A stretch of DNA of 64,000 nt from Erwinia pyrifoliae DSM 12163 (GTDB taxonomy: Bacteria; Pseudomonadota; Gammaproteobacteria; Enterobacterales; Enterobacteriaceae): the NCBI RefSeq assembly GCF_000026985.1, contig NC_017390.1, positions 2,965,766 to 3,029,765 on the forward strand, given 5' to 3'. Under the pieces are notes generated by a model, which saw only the letters and a list, made by a program, of their open reading frames with translations, searched no databases and was not told the origin of the DNA. Shown here piece by piece: positions 9,003-16,091 of the stretch. Position numbers and translations under genes: made by a program. The first letter of the stretch is position 1. The number at the start of each line of letters is the position of its first letter.

Positions 9003-9226
9003 ATGAAGCGACAGCCTGTGGCATCATCCGCTATTCCTGGCGGCGGTTATTCGGATATCATGTCGAAAAGCATATCTGCAGGTGGAAACGCTGCGCCACG
9101 GCACTGTAACCTTAAGCGGTGTTCCTTTGACTGCCTGGCATTTTTTGATGGCCGCACCGTCTAAAGGACTCTTCTTTATACCAGCACATCAAAAATCGTT
9201 ATCATCAAATCTGGCCGCAAGGATAA
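9003..9226 (+). pseudogene. broken KTSC-domain gene
   Basis: The segment starts with a ribosome site (GGAGA) and ATG at 9003, giving MKRQPVASSAI, the expected beginning of a KTSC-domain protein. The reading then jumps frame: RRLFGYHVEKHI lies in another frame (about 9041-9076), LQVETLRHGTVTLSGVPLTAW and the APSKGLFF segment lie in the third frame (about 9076-9178), and QHIKNRYHQIWPQG ends at TAA 9224-9226 in yet another phase. Together these pieces rebuild the family pattern, with an SSAI start, a GVP turn, a P-S-K-G-x-FF loop and an IKNRY end. At least three indels are needed, so the gene is dead. KTSC proteins are small domains often joined to nucleic-acid enzymes; function is poorly known. 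Confidence 0.75.
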
Positions 9227-9239
9227 GGGAGTACTCGCT

Positions 9240-9506
9240 ATGTCATTCATCAAAAGGCTTTTTCAACCGTATGGCGCTCCGTTGCTCGGCGTGTTGTTGT
9301 CAGGCGTGTTCGGCTTTGCCCCTTCTTCAAAGGCAGAGACGATCTCCGTTCCTTTGTCACAGGAACAGGACGGTGGGGAGGCAGGCCGTGCCTGCATTTA
9401 TGTCTGGCATGGTTCTGCGCAATATCGTGTGGTCAACGCCGGCCAATTATGCGCAGCGGAAATTACCGTCGAAGATAAACCTGGTATTACCGATACGAAT
9501 ATTTGA
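9240..9506 (+). CDS. small exported protein of unknown function
   Basis: An 88-residue protein with a signal peptide: charged start MSFIKRLF, hydrophobic core GAPLLGVLLSGVFGFA and a cleavage site near SKA-ET (about residue 32). The mature part is about 56 residues with two cysteines (in GRACIYVWHG and GQLCAAE) that could form a disulfide. I do not recognise a family. It begins 13 bases after the broken KTSC gene and may once have been cotranscribed with it. It is probably periplasmic. Confidence 0.5.
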   Translation: MSFIKRLFQPYGAPLLGVLLSGVFGFAPSSKAETISVPLSQEQDGGEAGRACIYVWHGSAQYRVVNAGQLCAAEITVEDKPGITDTNI

Positions 9507-9599
9507 CGGTAAGACATCTGAATAGCGCAGAGATATGTTACTTTACAGGCATTGAGCCTGCAGATGCCTTGCAGTGCAGCCCGCTGGCAAAGGAATACG

Positions 9600-10616
9600 T
9601 TGTTGAAAACCCTCAATATTAAACTGTTAATGCCGATTGCCACCTATCTGGTGATCCTGCTACACACTGCTGCGGTGCCGTTCCATACCTTTCATAGCGC
9701 CTGGTCAGTCGCAGTTATGTATGACGCTCTGGGCCGAATTTCCTTTCCGCTGTACTTACTGATTGCGGGCTATATTTCGCTCAATAAAAATGAATCATTG
9801 CTTAGTACGTTAAAGGTCCGGGTGCTGAACCTGCTGATACCGCTGATTGCGTGGACGGCGGTTTACTTTGTTTATAACCGTATGATTAATGGCAGTACTG
9901 CCTCATTCAGCGTGCTGGAAACGCTCAGTACCCCTGCCTATCAGCATTTGTGGTTTATCTATACGCTGATCCTGCTGTATCTGGTTACTCCGCTGCTGAA
10001 TACGTTTATCCAGCACGGTAGCCAGCAGCGAATTAATTATATTATCGCCATCTGGTTTGCTCTGGCTTCAGTTTATATGTTGTTTGACAATTTCAAAGAT
10101 AGCGTGCTGGAAAATCATCCTGAATCCGTGCCAAGTAATATTGATATGGTGGTTTATCTGTCCGGGTTTTATATTATTGGTGGCGTCGCACGTCGCTATA
10201 AACTGGCACCTAAAACGGCCATCGCCAGCGTCATATTCATACTGAGTGCGGTATTAACCGCAGTGATGTGCTATTCGTTATCCATCAGCATCAACCAGCC
10301 AAACGAGATTTTTTTGTTCTATTCGGCACCGACCATTGTCACGCTTGCGCTTGCCTGTTTCTTTATGCTGCTCAATGCGCGATTGCAGTTCACCAGGCGT
10401 TTGAGTTTGTCCATACGCGGGCTAAACAGACTGAGTACGGGTATTTTCTTTATTCATATGCTGGTGCTGGAAACGCTACTGCGGCTGTGGCCGGTAAATT
10501 TTGAAAACTACTACGCCATCCTGACTATTCCGGCAGTGGCTCTGTTGAGTTATACGGTGTCTGCTCTGCTGGTAGCGGCGCTGCGGGTGGTTCCGGGGCT
10601 TAAACGAGTGGTATAA
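9600..10616 (+). CDS. acyltransferase-3 family membrane protein
   Basis: A membrane protein of about 338 residues with roughly ten helices. Its N-terminal helix carries the catalytic-type histidine in LVILLHTAAVPFH. The RISFPLYLLIAGY segment after it and the YQHLWFIYTLILLYLVTPLL segment match the acyltransferase-3 family (YiaH/OafA-like). These enzymes transfer acetyl or other acyl groups to surface polysaccharides. No ATG is well placed; TTG at 9600 or 9603 follows AAAGGAA, and the next in-frame ATG (9630) would cut into the first helix. The start is therefore tentative. The gene is alone, so the target polysaccharide cannot be inferred. Confidence 0.8.
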   Translation: MLKTLNIKLLMPIATYLVILLHTAAVPFHTFHSAWSVAVMYDALGRISFPLYLLIAGYISLNKNESLLSTLKVRVLNLLIPLIAWTAVYFVYNRMINGSTASFSVLETLSTPAYQHLWFIYTLILLYLVTPLLNTFIQHGSQQRINYIIAIWFALASVYMLFDNFKDSVLENHPESVPSNIDMVVYLSGFYIIGGVARRYKLAPKTAIASVIFILSAVLTAVMCYSLSISINQPNEIFLFYSAPTIVTLALACFFMLLNARLQFTRRLSLSIRGLNRLSTGIFFIHMLVLETLLRLWPVNFENYYAILTIPAVALLSYTVSALLVAALRVVPGLKRVV

Positions 10617-10691
10617 CTGCAATGACCGTTCAGTACCTCTCTGAACGGCCATTGACTCCCGCTCGCAAACACATCAGTCACAGGCTGGGGT

Positions 10692-10922
10692 TCAGCCCAT
10701 GGCCTCGGCAAATTTGTGCGGTTGATTAATTGCCCGGCGTGCAATCCAGTAAAGTAAAATCCGTTCGTCATCATGATCCTGATCGGCCATTGCCAGAAGC
10801 TTTAAACCAAGCGTGGCTTTGTTTACTGGCTGCCCGGTAATACTGAGATCAACCACTGCCTTGCCAATGATAGTGCACACCTCTTCCTCACTTGAAATCG
10901 GCTCTTCTGTCAGACTACTCAT
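10692..10922 (-). CDS. YmgB/AriR-like small regulatory protein (second)
   Basis: A 76-residue acidic protein. The central part reads EEEVCTIIGKAV, then a short turn GQPVN, then two helices with regular leucines. This resembles the E. coli AriR/YmgA/YcgZ group, whose shared core is an EE-x-x-x-LG-x-AV helix, a G-x-x-VN turn and a second helix. The start at 10922 has a GAGGAGG ribosome site just upstream on the minus strand. The start region touches the tail of the broken methyltransferase (10919). The family acts in biofilm and acid-stress signalling, possibly by protein-protein contacts. The assignment is by eye and less sure than for the gene at 29. Confidence 0.55.
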   Translation of the reverse strand: MSSLTEEPISSEEEVCTIIGKAVVDLSITGQPVNKATLGLKLLAMADQDHDDERILLYWIARRAINQPHKFAEAMG

Positions 10923-11559
10923 TTTCTCCTCCTCTTTGCCCAAAGGTTAAGCATAGCAAACCTGCGCAGCTTGCCACATGGAGTAAGTAACAGCTTATTA
11001 ACGGGCAAGCGAGCGCCGGTGATAAACCCACGCGGGGGCAGGTTTGCCAGAACGCGCGTTCGGTTGCAGGCAAAATAAATGGAAAGCAGCGTCTCGCACA
11101 TCGAGGTGTACTGGAACTGGACAAATACCCCGTTAGCGTGAAGCCTGTCGGCAGCACGTTGCAAAATACGATGACGTAAAGCCTGCGGCAGGGACAACAG
11201 CGGTCAGCAGGAAAAAATGACATCGAACTGACCATCAAGATTTTCCTCTGACTCAGCCACCACCTGCAATCGTGCATCCCGATCCTGCATAGCGTAAAGA
11301 GCGGAATAAAAGCGTGGATTGGTTTCAAAAGTCAACAGAAGGGCATCTGCGCGCATACGCGCCAACAAATGCCGTGTTAACACCCCCTCCCCGGCCCCTG
11401 ACTCGGCAATGCGCAGACAGTGCTGCCAGTCCACCCCGTCCGACATGGTTTTACCCAATGCCGCGATGACGGGTCGATAGTGCCGGTGTTGCGCGGGCCG
11501 GCGATAAATTCCTGAAGGTAGCTGGCTTTATTTTTCAACCAGCACGGTGTAGGCAGCAA
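10919..11559 (-). pseudogene. broken SAM-dependent methyltransferase
   Basis: Three reading-frame pieces rebuild one class I methyltransferase like those of the PmtA/rRNA-dimethylase-like group. The N-terminal piece (from about 11559) reads KASYLQEFIAGPRNTGTIDPSS. A frame change near 11460 leads to the SAM-binding piece with RIAESGAGEGVLTRHLL and LLTFETNPRF. That piece ends at DVIFSC followed by an in-frame TGA near 11204-11206. Reading through it gives PLLSLPQALRHRIL, the expected motif IV region, then the C-terminal part ending near 10919. One frameshift and one nonsense change are thus present. Such genes methylate phospholipids or small substrates; this copy should be inactive. Confidence 0.75.
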
Positions 11560-11805
11560 TATATTTATCTCCCGATGAATATGTCGTACCTGTTCAGGCC
11601 ATCACTCGTTCGACAAGTTCGGTAAATCTGCCTCCTTGCCGTAAAACCAGGACCTATCCCAAAAAATCCAGTTCAGCACCTTCAGCCTTAATGCCCGACG
11701 TGAATCGGGCTGACGACCGATCGCCCCGGTTCGGCGAAGCACATACTTGTCATCCGGCTTATCGCCTATAATGAAACAGACACCGTTCTGTCATAGGAGT
11801 AAGCG
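11560..11805. other. gene-free stretch with one hairpin
   Basis: No reading frame with coding character is seen. A short inverted repeat (AGCCCGA/TCGGGCT type, about 11691-11712) could form a weak hairpin. The last part holds a likely promoter and an AGGAG ribosome site for the small gene at 11806. Confidence 0.4.
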
Positions 11806-11997
11806 ATGTTAATTGGCTTCGTACTACTTGTCAGCGCCTGTGGAAATGATGCCTGCGACGCGCTTCCCGTATCGGAACATATTTATCCTACCCGCTATGC
11901 TTGTGAACAGATGGCGGAGCGCATTCATCAGCGCCGCCCCAAGGCAGTGTTACTGTGCGGTGAGGTTTTTCGCCAGGTCGACACCGCCCCTCCTTAG
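11806..11997 (+). CDS. small cysteine-containing protein
   Basis: A 63-residue protein starting at 11806 behind the ribosome site AGGAG. It begins with a hydrophobic stretch MLIGFVLLVSACG and holds four cysteines: C12, C17, the cysteine in TRYACEQM, and the one in LLCGEVF. The layout (hydrophobic start, acidic C-D-A-L-P, Y-x-x-x-x-x-C spacing, C-terminal hydrophobic strand) loosely resembles small proteins such as YebW (DUF1482). I am not certain of the family. It ends four bases into the 3' end of the convergent iraP-like gene. Confidence 0.5.
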   Translation: MLIGFVLLVSACGNDACDALPVSEHIYPTRYACEQMAERIHQRRPKAVLLCGEVFRQVDTAPP

Positions 11998-12287
11998 GCA
12001 TCCTCTGCTGGCGTGGCTTCGTCGACATATCTCGTTACCGCCAGCAGACGGTTCACATGGGTGAGCAATAAATCCACGTCGGTTTGCAGAAAACCCTCGC
12101 CTCCGCGTGATACGGTGAGAATCGCATTCTGGATATTTTCCGCTATTGAGGGGCTGTCCTCTTTACCAACGGTAAGCAGCAATGCGGCCAGCACCAGTGA
12201 TTGCGCCTCAACTTGAGCCGTCAGCTCTTTTGTGTCCACATCCATTCTGGCAAGCTTCATTAAAATATCGATAACCAGCTGCTTCAT
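11994..12287 (-). CDS. iraP: IraP-like anti-adapter for RssB
   Basis: A 97-residue protein whose first 60 residues follow E. coli IraP closely by eye: a K-x-L-I-x-x-x-LxKLA start, then TKELTAQVEAQSLVLAALL, matching the KEL-x-AQVEAL-x-I-x-x-x-ML pattern. The helical coiled N-terminal part is followed by a second helix and a short tail. IraP binds the response regulator RssB and blocks delivery of sigma-S to ClpXP, stabilising RpoS, chiefly on phosphate starvation. The copy is somewhat longer than the 86-residue E. coli protein. It is monocistronic and convergent with the small gene at 11806. Crl, another RpoS partner, is encoded at 20019. Confidence 0.72.
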   Translation of the reverse strand: MKQLVIDILMKLARMDVDTKELTAQVEAQSLVLAALLLTVGKEDSPSIAENIQNAILTVSRGGEGFLQTDVDLLLTHVNRLLAVTRYVDEATPAEDA

Positions 12288-12591
12288 TTGAAGATTTCCT
12301 CATAAAATTATTGCTATGAAATTACCATTCCGCCTGAGGCGGGTAAACAGGATTTGGGCTTTTATCAGCGAAGCCGCTTCTACCGGCAAACAGCGGATGC
12401 ATCTGCTTGTTTATCTGTAAATTTTCCTCTGTTCACCTGTTTCCGGAATCATTAAATCACCTCGATTATCTCCTTAACATAAGACATTTCTCTGTGCTGA
12501 AAGCGCACTTCAGGCTTCGCACTGGTCCCTTTCGGGTAGCAGGATTGCTTTTTTGCTGCCAGGCTTGGCTAAAGGCCATAAAGGAGTTGCT
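12288..12591. other. gene-free stretch upstream of the small gene at 12592
   Basis: No reading frame with coding character is seen on either strand. It contains a short CCGCCT/AGGCGG inverted repeat near 12330 and the promoter regions of iraP (minus strand) and of the plus-strand pair at 12592. No repeat family was recognised. Confidence 0.4.
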
Positions 12592-12789
12592 ATGTTTCGT
12601 TTTTTTCTCACCCTGTTTTCCAGTCCCGAATCATTGCTACAGGTGATGAGCAAGCGGGCGATAGCCGAGTCAATTGAGGATGGTGAACGTATCCTGATTG
12701 ATGAAGATGGCAGCGCCAGCGTCAACATTCACAGCCCGGAAGTCAGGGAAGATTTTGCCCGCCATATCGCCACGCTAAGGAGAGCATGA
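12592..12789 (+). CDS. small conserved-looking protein upstream of membrane protein
   Basis: A 65-residue protein starting at 12592 behind AAAGGAG. The N-terminus is hydrophobic (MFRFFLTLFSS); the rest is polar with two helices. A GERILIDEDGSASVNIHSPEVREDFARHI segment holds the most conserved-looking part. I do not recognise a named family. The stop TGA at 12787-12789 is embedded in an ATGA and the next gene starts within two bases, so the two are probably translated together. Confidence 0.55.
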   Translation: MFRFFLTLFSSPESLLQVMSKRAIAESIEDGERILIDEDGSASVNIHSPEVREDFARHIATLRRA

Positions 12790-12790
12790 C

Positions 12791-13573
12791 TTGGGTACGG
12801 CAATATTTATGGTTTTGATGGTTTGTGGTTATTGGTATACCAGCCGCGACCTTTCCACCCGATTTAAAATAAAACGTTCCTTTGGCTGGGATACGTATTT
12901 TCTTGTCGCGCTGTACGGCTGTATTTTCGTTTTACAGGGCGTTTTCGCCACGGGTATTATCTGGCTGCTGCTGCTGGGCGCATCCTCGATATTTAACGCT
13001 ATTGCGCAACGGGCTGACGGCCAGCACTACCAGTGGCAAATTGCGTTTATGAACTGGAGCTTTTTAGGTATTCAGGCACCGGTCGTGGTAATGCTGATCC
13101 TGGCGATTGCTTTTTGCATCTATCGCACCAGCTGGTCGGGGAGCGCACGCCTCGACAGCAACGGCAGGAAAAAACTGTATAAAAAACTCTCCCGAACCAA
13201 CGGCGTTGAAGCTCTGCTGTTTCAGTGCATGGAGCAAGGGCAACTGGTGTTGATCACGCTGGAATCGCGCCATGTCTATATCGGGATGGTTCATGCTGCT
13301 TCTTACGAAAACATCAATACTGCTAATGTGGTAATTATCCCGATGTTAAGTGGCTGCCGCGACAGTCACACGCAGAATTTAAGTATTGAACATAACTACA
13401 GTCGCTGGTACGCCGAACATGGCATAACCCTGGTATCGGAACCCACATCTGCCATGGCGTTTCGTAAAGTGATCATGCTTAAGCAAATCGAGAGTTTGTC
13501 ACTCTTCGATGCCGCCAGCGCCAGCACATTATCGCTGGGCAAAGCCGCTGCACCCGGCTCAGAGAAGCAGTGA
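12791..13573 (+). CDS. membrane protein of unknown function, possible frameshift near start
   Basis: A 260-residue protein in this frame. It has an N-terminal membrane helix, a second double-helix region (WDTYFLVALYGCIFVLQGVFATGIIWLLLL), another helix near IQAPVVVMLILAIAFCIY, then a soluble C-terminal half of about 130 residues with LLFQCMEQGQLVLITLESRHVYIGMV, a beta-rich stretch that may be SH3- or Sm-like. The start is uncertain. TTG at 12791 sits six bases after AAGGAGAG. An overlapping ATG at 12786 would be coupled to the preceding stop but is one base out of frame, and adding one T in the TTTT at 12813-12816 would join it to this protein with a more natural N-terminus. No family recognised. 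Confidence 0.6.
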   Translation: MGTAIFMVLMVCGYWYTSRDLSTRFKIKRSFGWDTYFLVALYGCIFVLQGVFATGIIWLLLLGASSIFNAIAQRADGQHYQWQIAFMNWSFLGIQAPVVVMLILAIAFCIYRTSWSGSARLDSNGRKKLYKKLSRTNGVEALLFQCMEQGQLVLITLESRHVYIGMVHAASYENINTANVVIIPMLSGCRDSHTQNLSIEHNYSRWYAEHGITLVSEPTSAMAFRKVIMLKQIESLSLFDAASASTLSLGKAAAPGSEKQ

Positions 13574-13936
13574 CATAAGCCAGAAGCCACCCATCGTCAT
13601 TAACAGTGAACCTGCGACGTGGGTAATAACAGAGATGATTGCCCAGAGGTAACTACCAGCCTGGATCAGCGTCACCACCTCCAGCGAGAACGTGGAAAAG
13701 GTGGTCATCCCCCCGCATAAACCGGTGGTTATCAGCAGTTTCCAGGTCTGATCCATCCCCGGATAACGGGCAAACAACGCCACCGCAGCACCAATAATAA
13801 ATCCACCGACCAGATTAACCAGCAGCGTGCCGGGCGGCAAATTTGGAAACCAGGCGTTGAGGCGCACGGCGAGCAACCAGCGCACGACGCAGCCAGCACA
13901 GCCGCCTGCCATCACGGCTAATAACTGTTTCAACAT
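13559..13936 (-). CDS. crcB: fluoride ion channel CrcB (Fluc)
   Basis: A 125-residue inner-membrane protein with four helices, a typical CrcB length. Family marks are GGxxGxxxRW near the start (as GGCAGCVVRWLL), PPGTLLVNLVGGFIIG with the conserved asparagine, and GLCGGMTTFSTFSLE, which holds the filter phenylalanine and threonine residues. CrcB forms a dual-topology dimer that lets fluoride leave the cell. It lies behind a fluoride riboswitch on the same strand, which supports both calls. It overlaps the end of the membrane-protein gene at 12791 by 15 bases in convergent orientation. Confidence 0.93.
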   Translation of the reverse strand: MLKQLLAVMAGGCAGCVVRWLLAVRLNAWFPNLPPGTLLVNLVGGFIIGAAVALFARYPGMDQTWKLLITTGLCGGMTTFSTFSLEVVTLIQAGSYLWAIISVITHVAGSLLMTMGGFWLMSLLL

Positions 13937-14022
13937 AAAATCCTCTGCGGGTAGCGGGGCAGGTGCCAGCAGGTAATCAAACTATCGCCTGAACCACCAA
14001 CCCCGGTTGAAAGAGTCAGCGT

Positions 14023-14083
14023 GATCGGGCGTTATCAGCCCAAAAAATCAGGGCGGTTGGGAAAGGTGCAACACCATTACCTT
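14023..14083 (-). promoter_or_regulatory. fluoride riboswitch (crcB motif RNA)
   Basis: Read on the minus strand, the segment contains the crcB-motif elements in order: GGTAATGGTGTTGCACC, then AACCGCCC, a short T-rich loop, GGGCTGATAACGCCC. This matches the remembered fluoride aptamer layout of a GGNGAUGG-type strand, an AACCGCC joining piece and a CUGAUGACGCC-type 3' strand. It ends 86 bases before the crcB start. The gap holds a further hairpin (CAACC/GGTTG type, near 13995-14010) that may act as expression platform. Binding of fluoride would switch on crcB. Confidence 0.82.
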
Positions 14084-14177
14084 ATTGCGTGTAAGATAAT
14101 CAGCCGTCGTGAGTTTTGCAAGCGGCCGCTCAAAGGCTAAGATAACAAAAACACCGCTGCTGCAGGATGGGGTAAAT

Positions 14178-14612
14178 ATGACCGAACGCCGCAACATACT
14201 GCTCCCCGCCACCGCGCAAAAGCGCAACAGGAAAAAAGCGTTGCGCTATTTATATCAATTGTTGGCCGTGTTAAGCCTGGCGCTGGCCGTTGCGGGCTTC
14301 ATTCTGCCGGGCTTGCCCTGCACCGAGTTTGTGCTGTTGGCGGCCTGGTTCGCTTCGCGTAGCTCACCGTCTTTGCACCGCTGGATTATGCGTCACAGGC
14401 TGTTTGGCCCGCTGCTGGCCAACTGGCAGCAGGGTATTTTGCCGCGCCGGGCGAAATGGGCTGCCACGCTGGCCATGAGCCTGACCGCGCTGGTGATGGC
14501 CATTTGCGTGTCGCATACGCCCAGCGTGGTCGTATCTATCGGCTGCATGGCGGCAGTATTGGTTTGGCTTTGGCGTCGTCCGGAGAAACAAAACCCGCCG
14601 CCACCGGCCTGA
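14178..14612 (+). CDS. ybaN: YbaN-family inner membrane protein (DUF454)
   Basis: A 144-residue protein with about four hydrophobic segments. The family core is clear: LAVAGFILPGLPCTEFVLLAAWFASRSS, an LHRWIMRHRLFGPLLANWQ stretch, then two C-terminal helices. The length is slightly above that of E. coli YbaN. The start at 14178 is the first methionine that leads directly into the basic N-terminal tail; upstream in-frame sequence lacks coding character. The role of DUF454 proteins is not established. It is divergent from the riboswitch-crcB unit. Confidence 0.82.
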   Translation: MTERRNILLPATAQKRNRKKALRYLYQLLAVLSLALAVAGFILPGLPCTEFVLLAAWFASRSSPSLHRWIMRHRLFGPLLANWQQGILPRRAKWAATLAMSLTALVMAICVSHTPSVVVSIGCMAAVLVWLWRRPEKQNPPPPA

Positions 14613-14706
14613 AAAGAAGAAAACCCTGATGCCGCGCCACCGATTCGAATCGAACCAATATTCATTCTACTGCTGCTTCACCGTGCTCAAATATTGTGCT
14701 AAATTA

Positions 14707-14730
14707 AAATGTAGTAACATATCTACATTT
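14707..14730. promoter_or_regulatory. palindromic operator of the toxin-antitoxin pair
   Basis: A perfect inverted repeat AAATGTAG (14707-14714) and CTACATTT (14723-14730) with an 8-base spacer stands 16 bases before the antitoxin start, over the likely -10 region. Antitoxins of the Phd/YefM type autorepress at such palindromes. Binding itself is inferred. Confidence 0.6.
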
Positions 14731-14746
14731 GGCTCAGGAGCGCGAT

Positions 14747-14998
14747 ATGACGACAAAAACCTATACCAGCCGCCTGTTTAATCAGGACGTTTCTGGTGCA
14801 AAAAAAGCCGCAGAAACTGCGCCGGTATATATCACGGTGCGCGGCAGGCCGTCTCACGTTTTAATGACGTTTGCACAGTATCAAAAGCTGTCTGGTGCCT
14901 CGGTAAGCCTGGCCGATGCGCTTTATATGCCCGCAGCCGGGGATGTCGATTTTGAGCTTCCCCGCGAGGATATTATTGTCAGGGATGTGGATTTCTGA
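14747..14998 (+). CDS. Phd/YefM-type antitoxin
   Basis: An 83-residue protein with the Phd/YefM DNA-binding start (a short SRLFNQDVSGAKKAAETAPVYITVRGRPSHVLMTFAQYQKL segment with beta-helix-beta spacing) and an acidic C-terminal tail that should wrap around the toxin. The start at 14747 follows CAGGAG. The stop TGA overlaps the toxin start by one base. A palindrome lies immediately upstream. Such antitoxins usually neutralise a partner and repress their own promoter. Confidence 0.85.
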   Translation: MTTKTYTSRLFNQDVSGAKKAAETAPVYITVRGRPSHVLMTFAQYQKLSGASVSLADALYMPAAGDVDFELPREDIIVRDVDF

Positions 14999-15423
14999 TG
15001 CTCTATTTACTTGATACCAATGTCCTTGCTGAACTACGCAAGGTAAAAAGTGGGCGATGCGCGCAGCAGGTCATCGACTGGGCAGAATCAGTTAGCGTTA
15101 GCGATACCTTTATCTCTGCCATCAGCGTACTGGAAATAGAGCGCGGAATATTGTTGAAGGAAAAAAGCGACAGTCGTCAGGGAAAAATCCTGCGTCAGTG
15201 GTTTGAAGAATACGTCCTCAGTGAATATCAGGGACGGATCCTGTCTGTCGACAGACAGGTTGCCCGTCATTGTGCCCGGCTGCATGTGCCGGACAAACGT
15301 TCACTTAACGATTCACTGATTGCCGCCACCGCTTTTATCAACGGCATGACGGTAGTTACCCGAAACATCGCAGATTTCACCCATATGGATATCCCCTTGC
15401 TCAATCCCTGGGCTGATGTCTGA
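14998..15423 (+). CDS. VapC-type PIN-domain toxin
   Basis: A 141-residue PIN-domain ribonuclease. The acidic residues that bind metal are visible: D6 in LLDTNVLAE, the glutamate of VLEIERG, the aspartate of SLNDSLIAATA and that of NIADF. It is therefore probably catalytically intact. VapC toxins cleave tRNA or rRNA when freed from the antitoxin. The start is coupled to the antitoxin stop. A few bases after its stop lies the convergent end of the broken LysE gene. Confidence 0.88.
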   Translation: MLYLLDTNVLAELRKVKSGRCAQQVIDWAESVSVSDTFISAISVLEIERGILLKEKSDSRQGKILRQWFEEYVLSEYQGRILSVDRQVARHCARLHVPDKRSLNDSLIAATAFINGMTVVTRNIADFTHMDIPLLNPWADV

Positions 15424-15436
15424 ACAAAACCGCTCA

Positions 15437-16073
15437 CTAGCGATTATCTACCCGCATTTTCAACGCCAGTCCGGCCAGCACCGCGCCCATCAGCCAGCGT
15501 TGAGCCTTCTGCCAGCCGAGCCGACTGGCAAGAAAGCTGGCGATACCTCTGGCGGTGAAGATAATCCCCCCGTTGATCAGCATACTGATAACGATTTGAC
15601 TGAAACCGAGTGCCAGCGACTGCCCCAGCACATGCCCCTGCGCCGGGTGGATAAACTGCGGCAGCAGGGTCAGATAGATAACGGCAGCTTTTGGGTTGAG
15701 CAGATTGGTAAACAGCCCCATGCTGAACAGCTTGCCAGCGCTGTCCGGCGGCAGGTCGCGCAGCTGAAACGCGGATTTTCCACCACATATCGCCTGCCAC
15801 GCCATCCACAGCAGATAAATCACGCCAGCGAAACGCAGCACGTCGTAAGCCATTGGTACCGCCATCAGCAGCGCGGTAATGCCCAGCGCAGCGCAGCGCA
15901 GCGCAGAGCATATAAAACATAAAGCCTAACGCCACGCCGGATAGCGAGATATATCCGGCCCTACGCCCCTGACTTATGGAGCGCGAGATCAGATAGATCA
16001 TGTTGGGTCCGGGGGTCAGTACCATACCAAGCGTGATGCCGGCGAACGGCAGAAGCGGGGAAAGCGTCACCAT
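15437..16073 (-). pseudogene. LysE/RhtB-family exporter, interrupted at a pentanucleotide repeat
   Basis: The gene starts at 16073 (MVTLSPLLPFAGITLGMVLTPGPNMIYL, the LysE-family start) and runs in one frame to MLCAAL, where it enters a CTGCG repeat. The rest of the exporter, MAVPMAYDVLRFAGVIYLLWMAW to the stop at 15437, lies in another frame. The family sequence LCAALGITALLMAVP is restored if the repeat had two (or five) CTGCG units instead of the four present. LysE proteins export amino acids or amino-acid-like compounds. The gene could be a slipped-strand ON/OFF switch or simply broken. Confidence 0.8.
15887..15906. repeat. (CGCAG)4 simple sequence repeat inside the LysE-type gene
   Basis: Four perfect tandem copies of CGCAG on the plus strand (CTGCG on the coding strand), preceded by an imperfect copy CCCAG at 15882-15886. 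The unit length is not a multiple of three, so each gain or loss shifts the reading frame. Two or five units restore the exporter frame; four do not. Confidence 0.9.
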
Positions 16074-16091
16074 ATCCCCCCCTGATATCAG

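Noticed and set aside
13937..13990. The GGCGAT...GGCACC stretch nearest crcB as the fluoride aptamer
   Set aside because: Its spacing and joining elements do not fit; the segment at 14023-14083 fits the motif far better.
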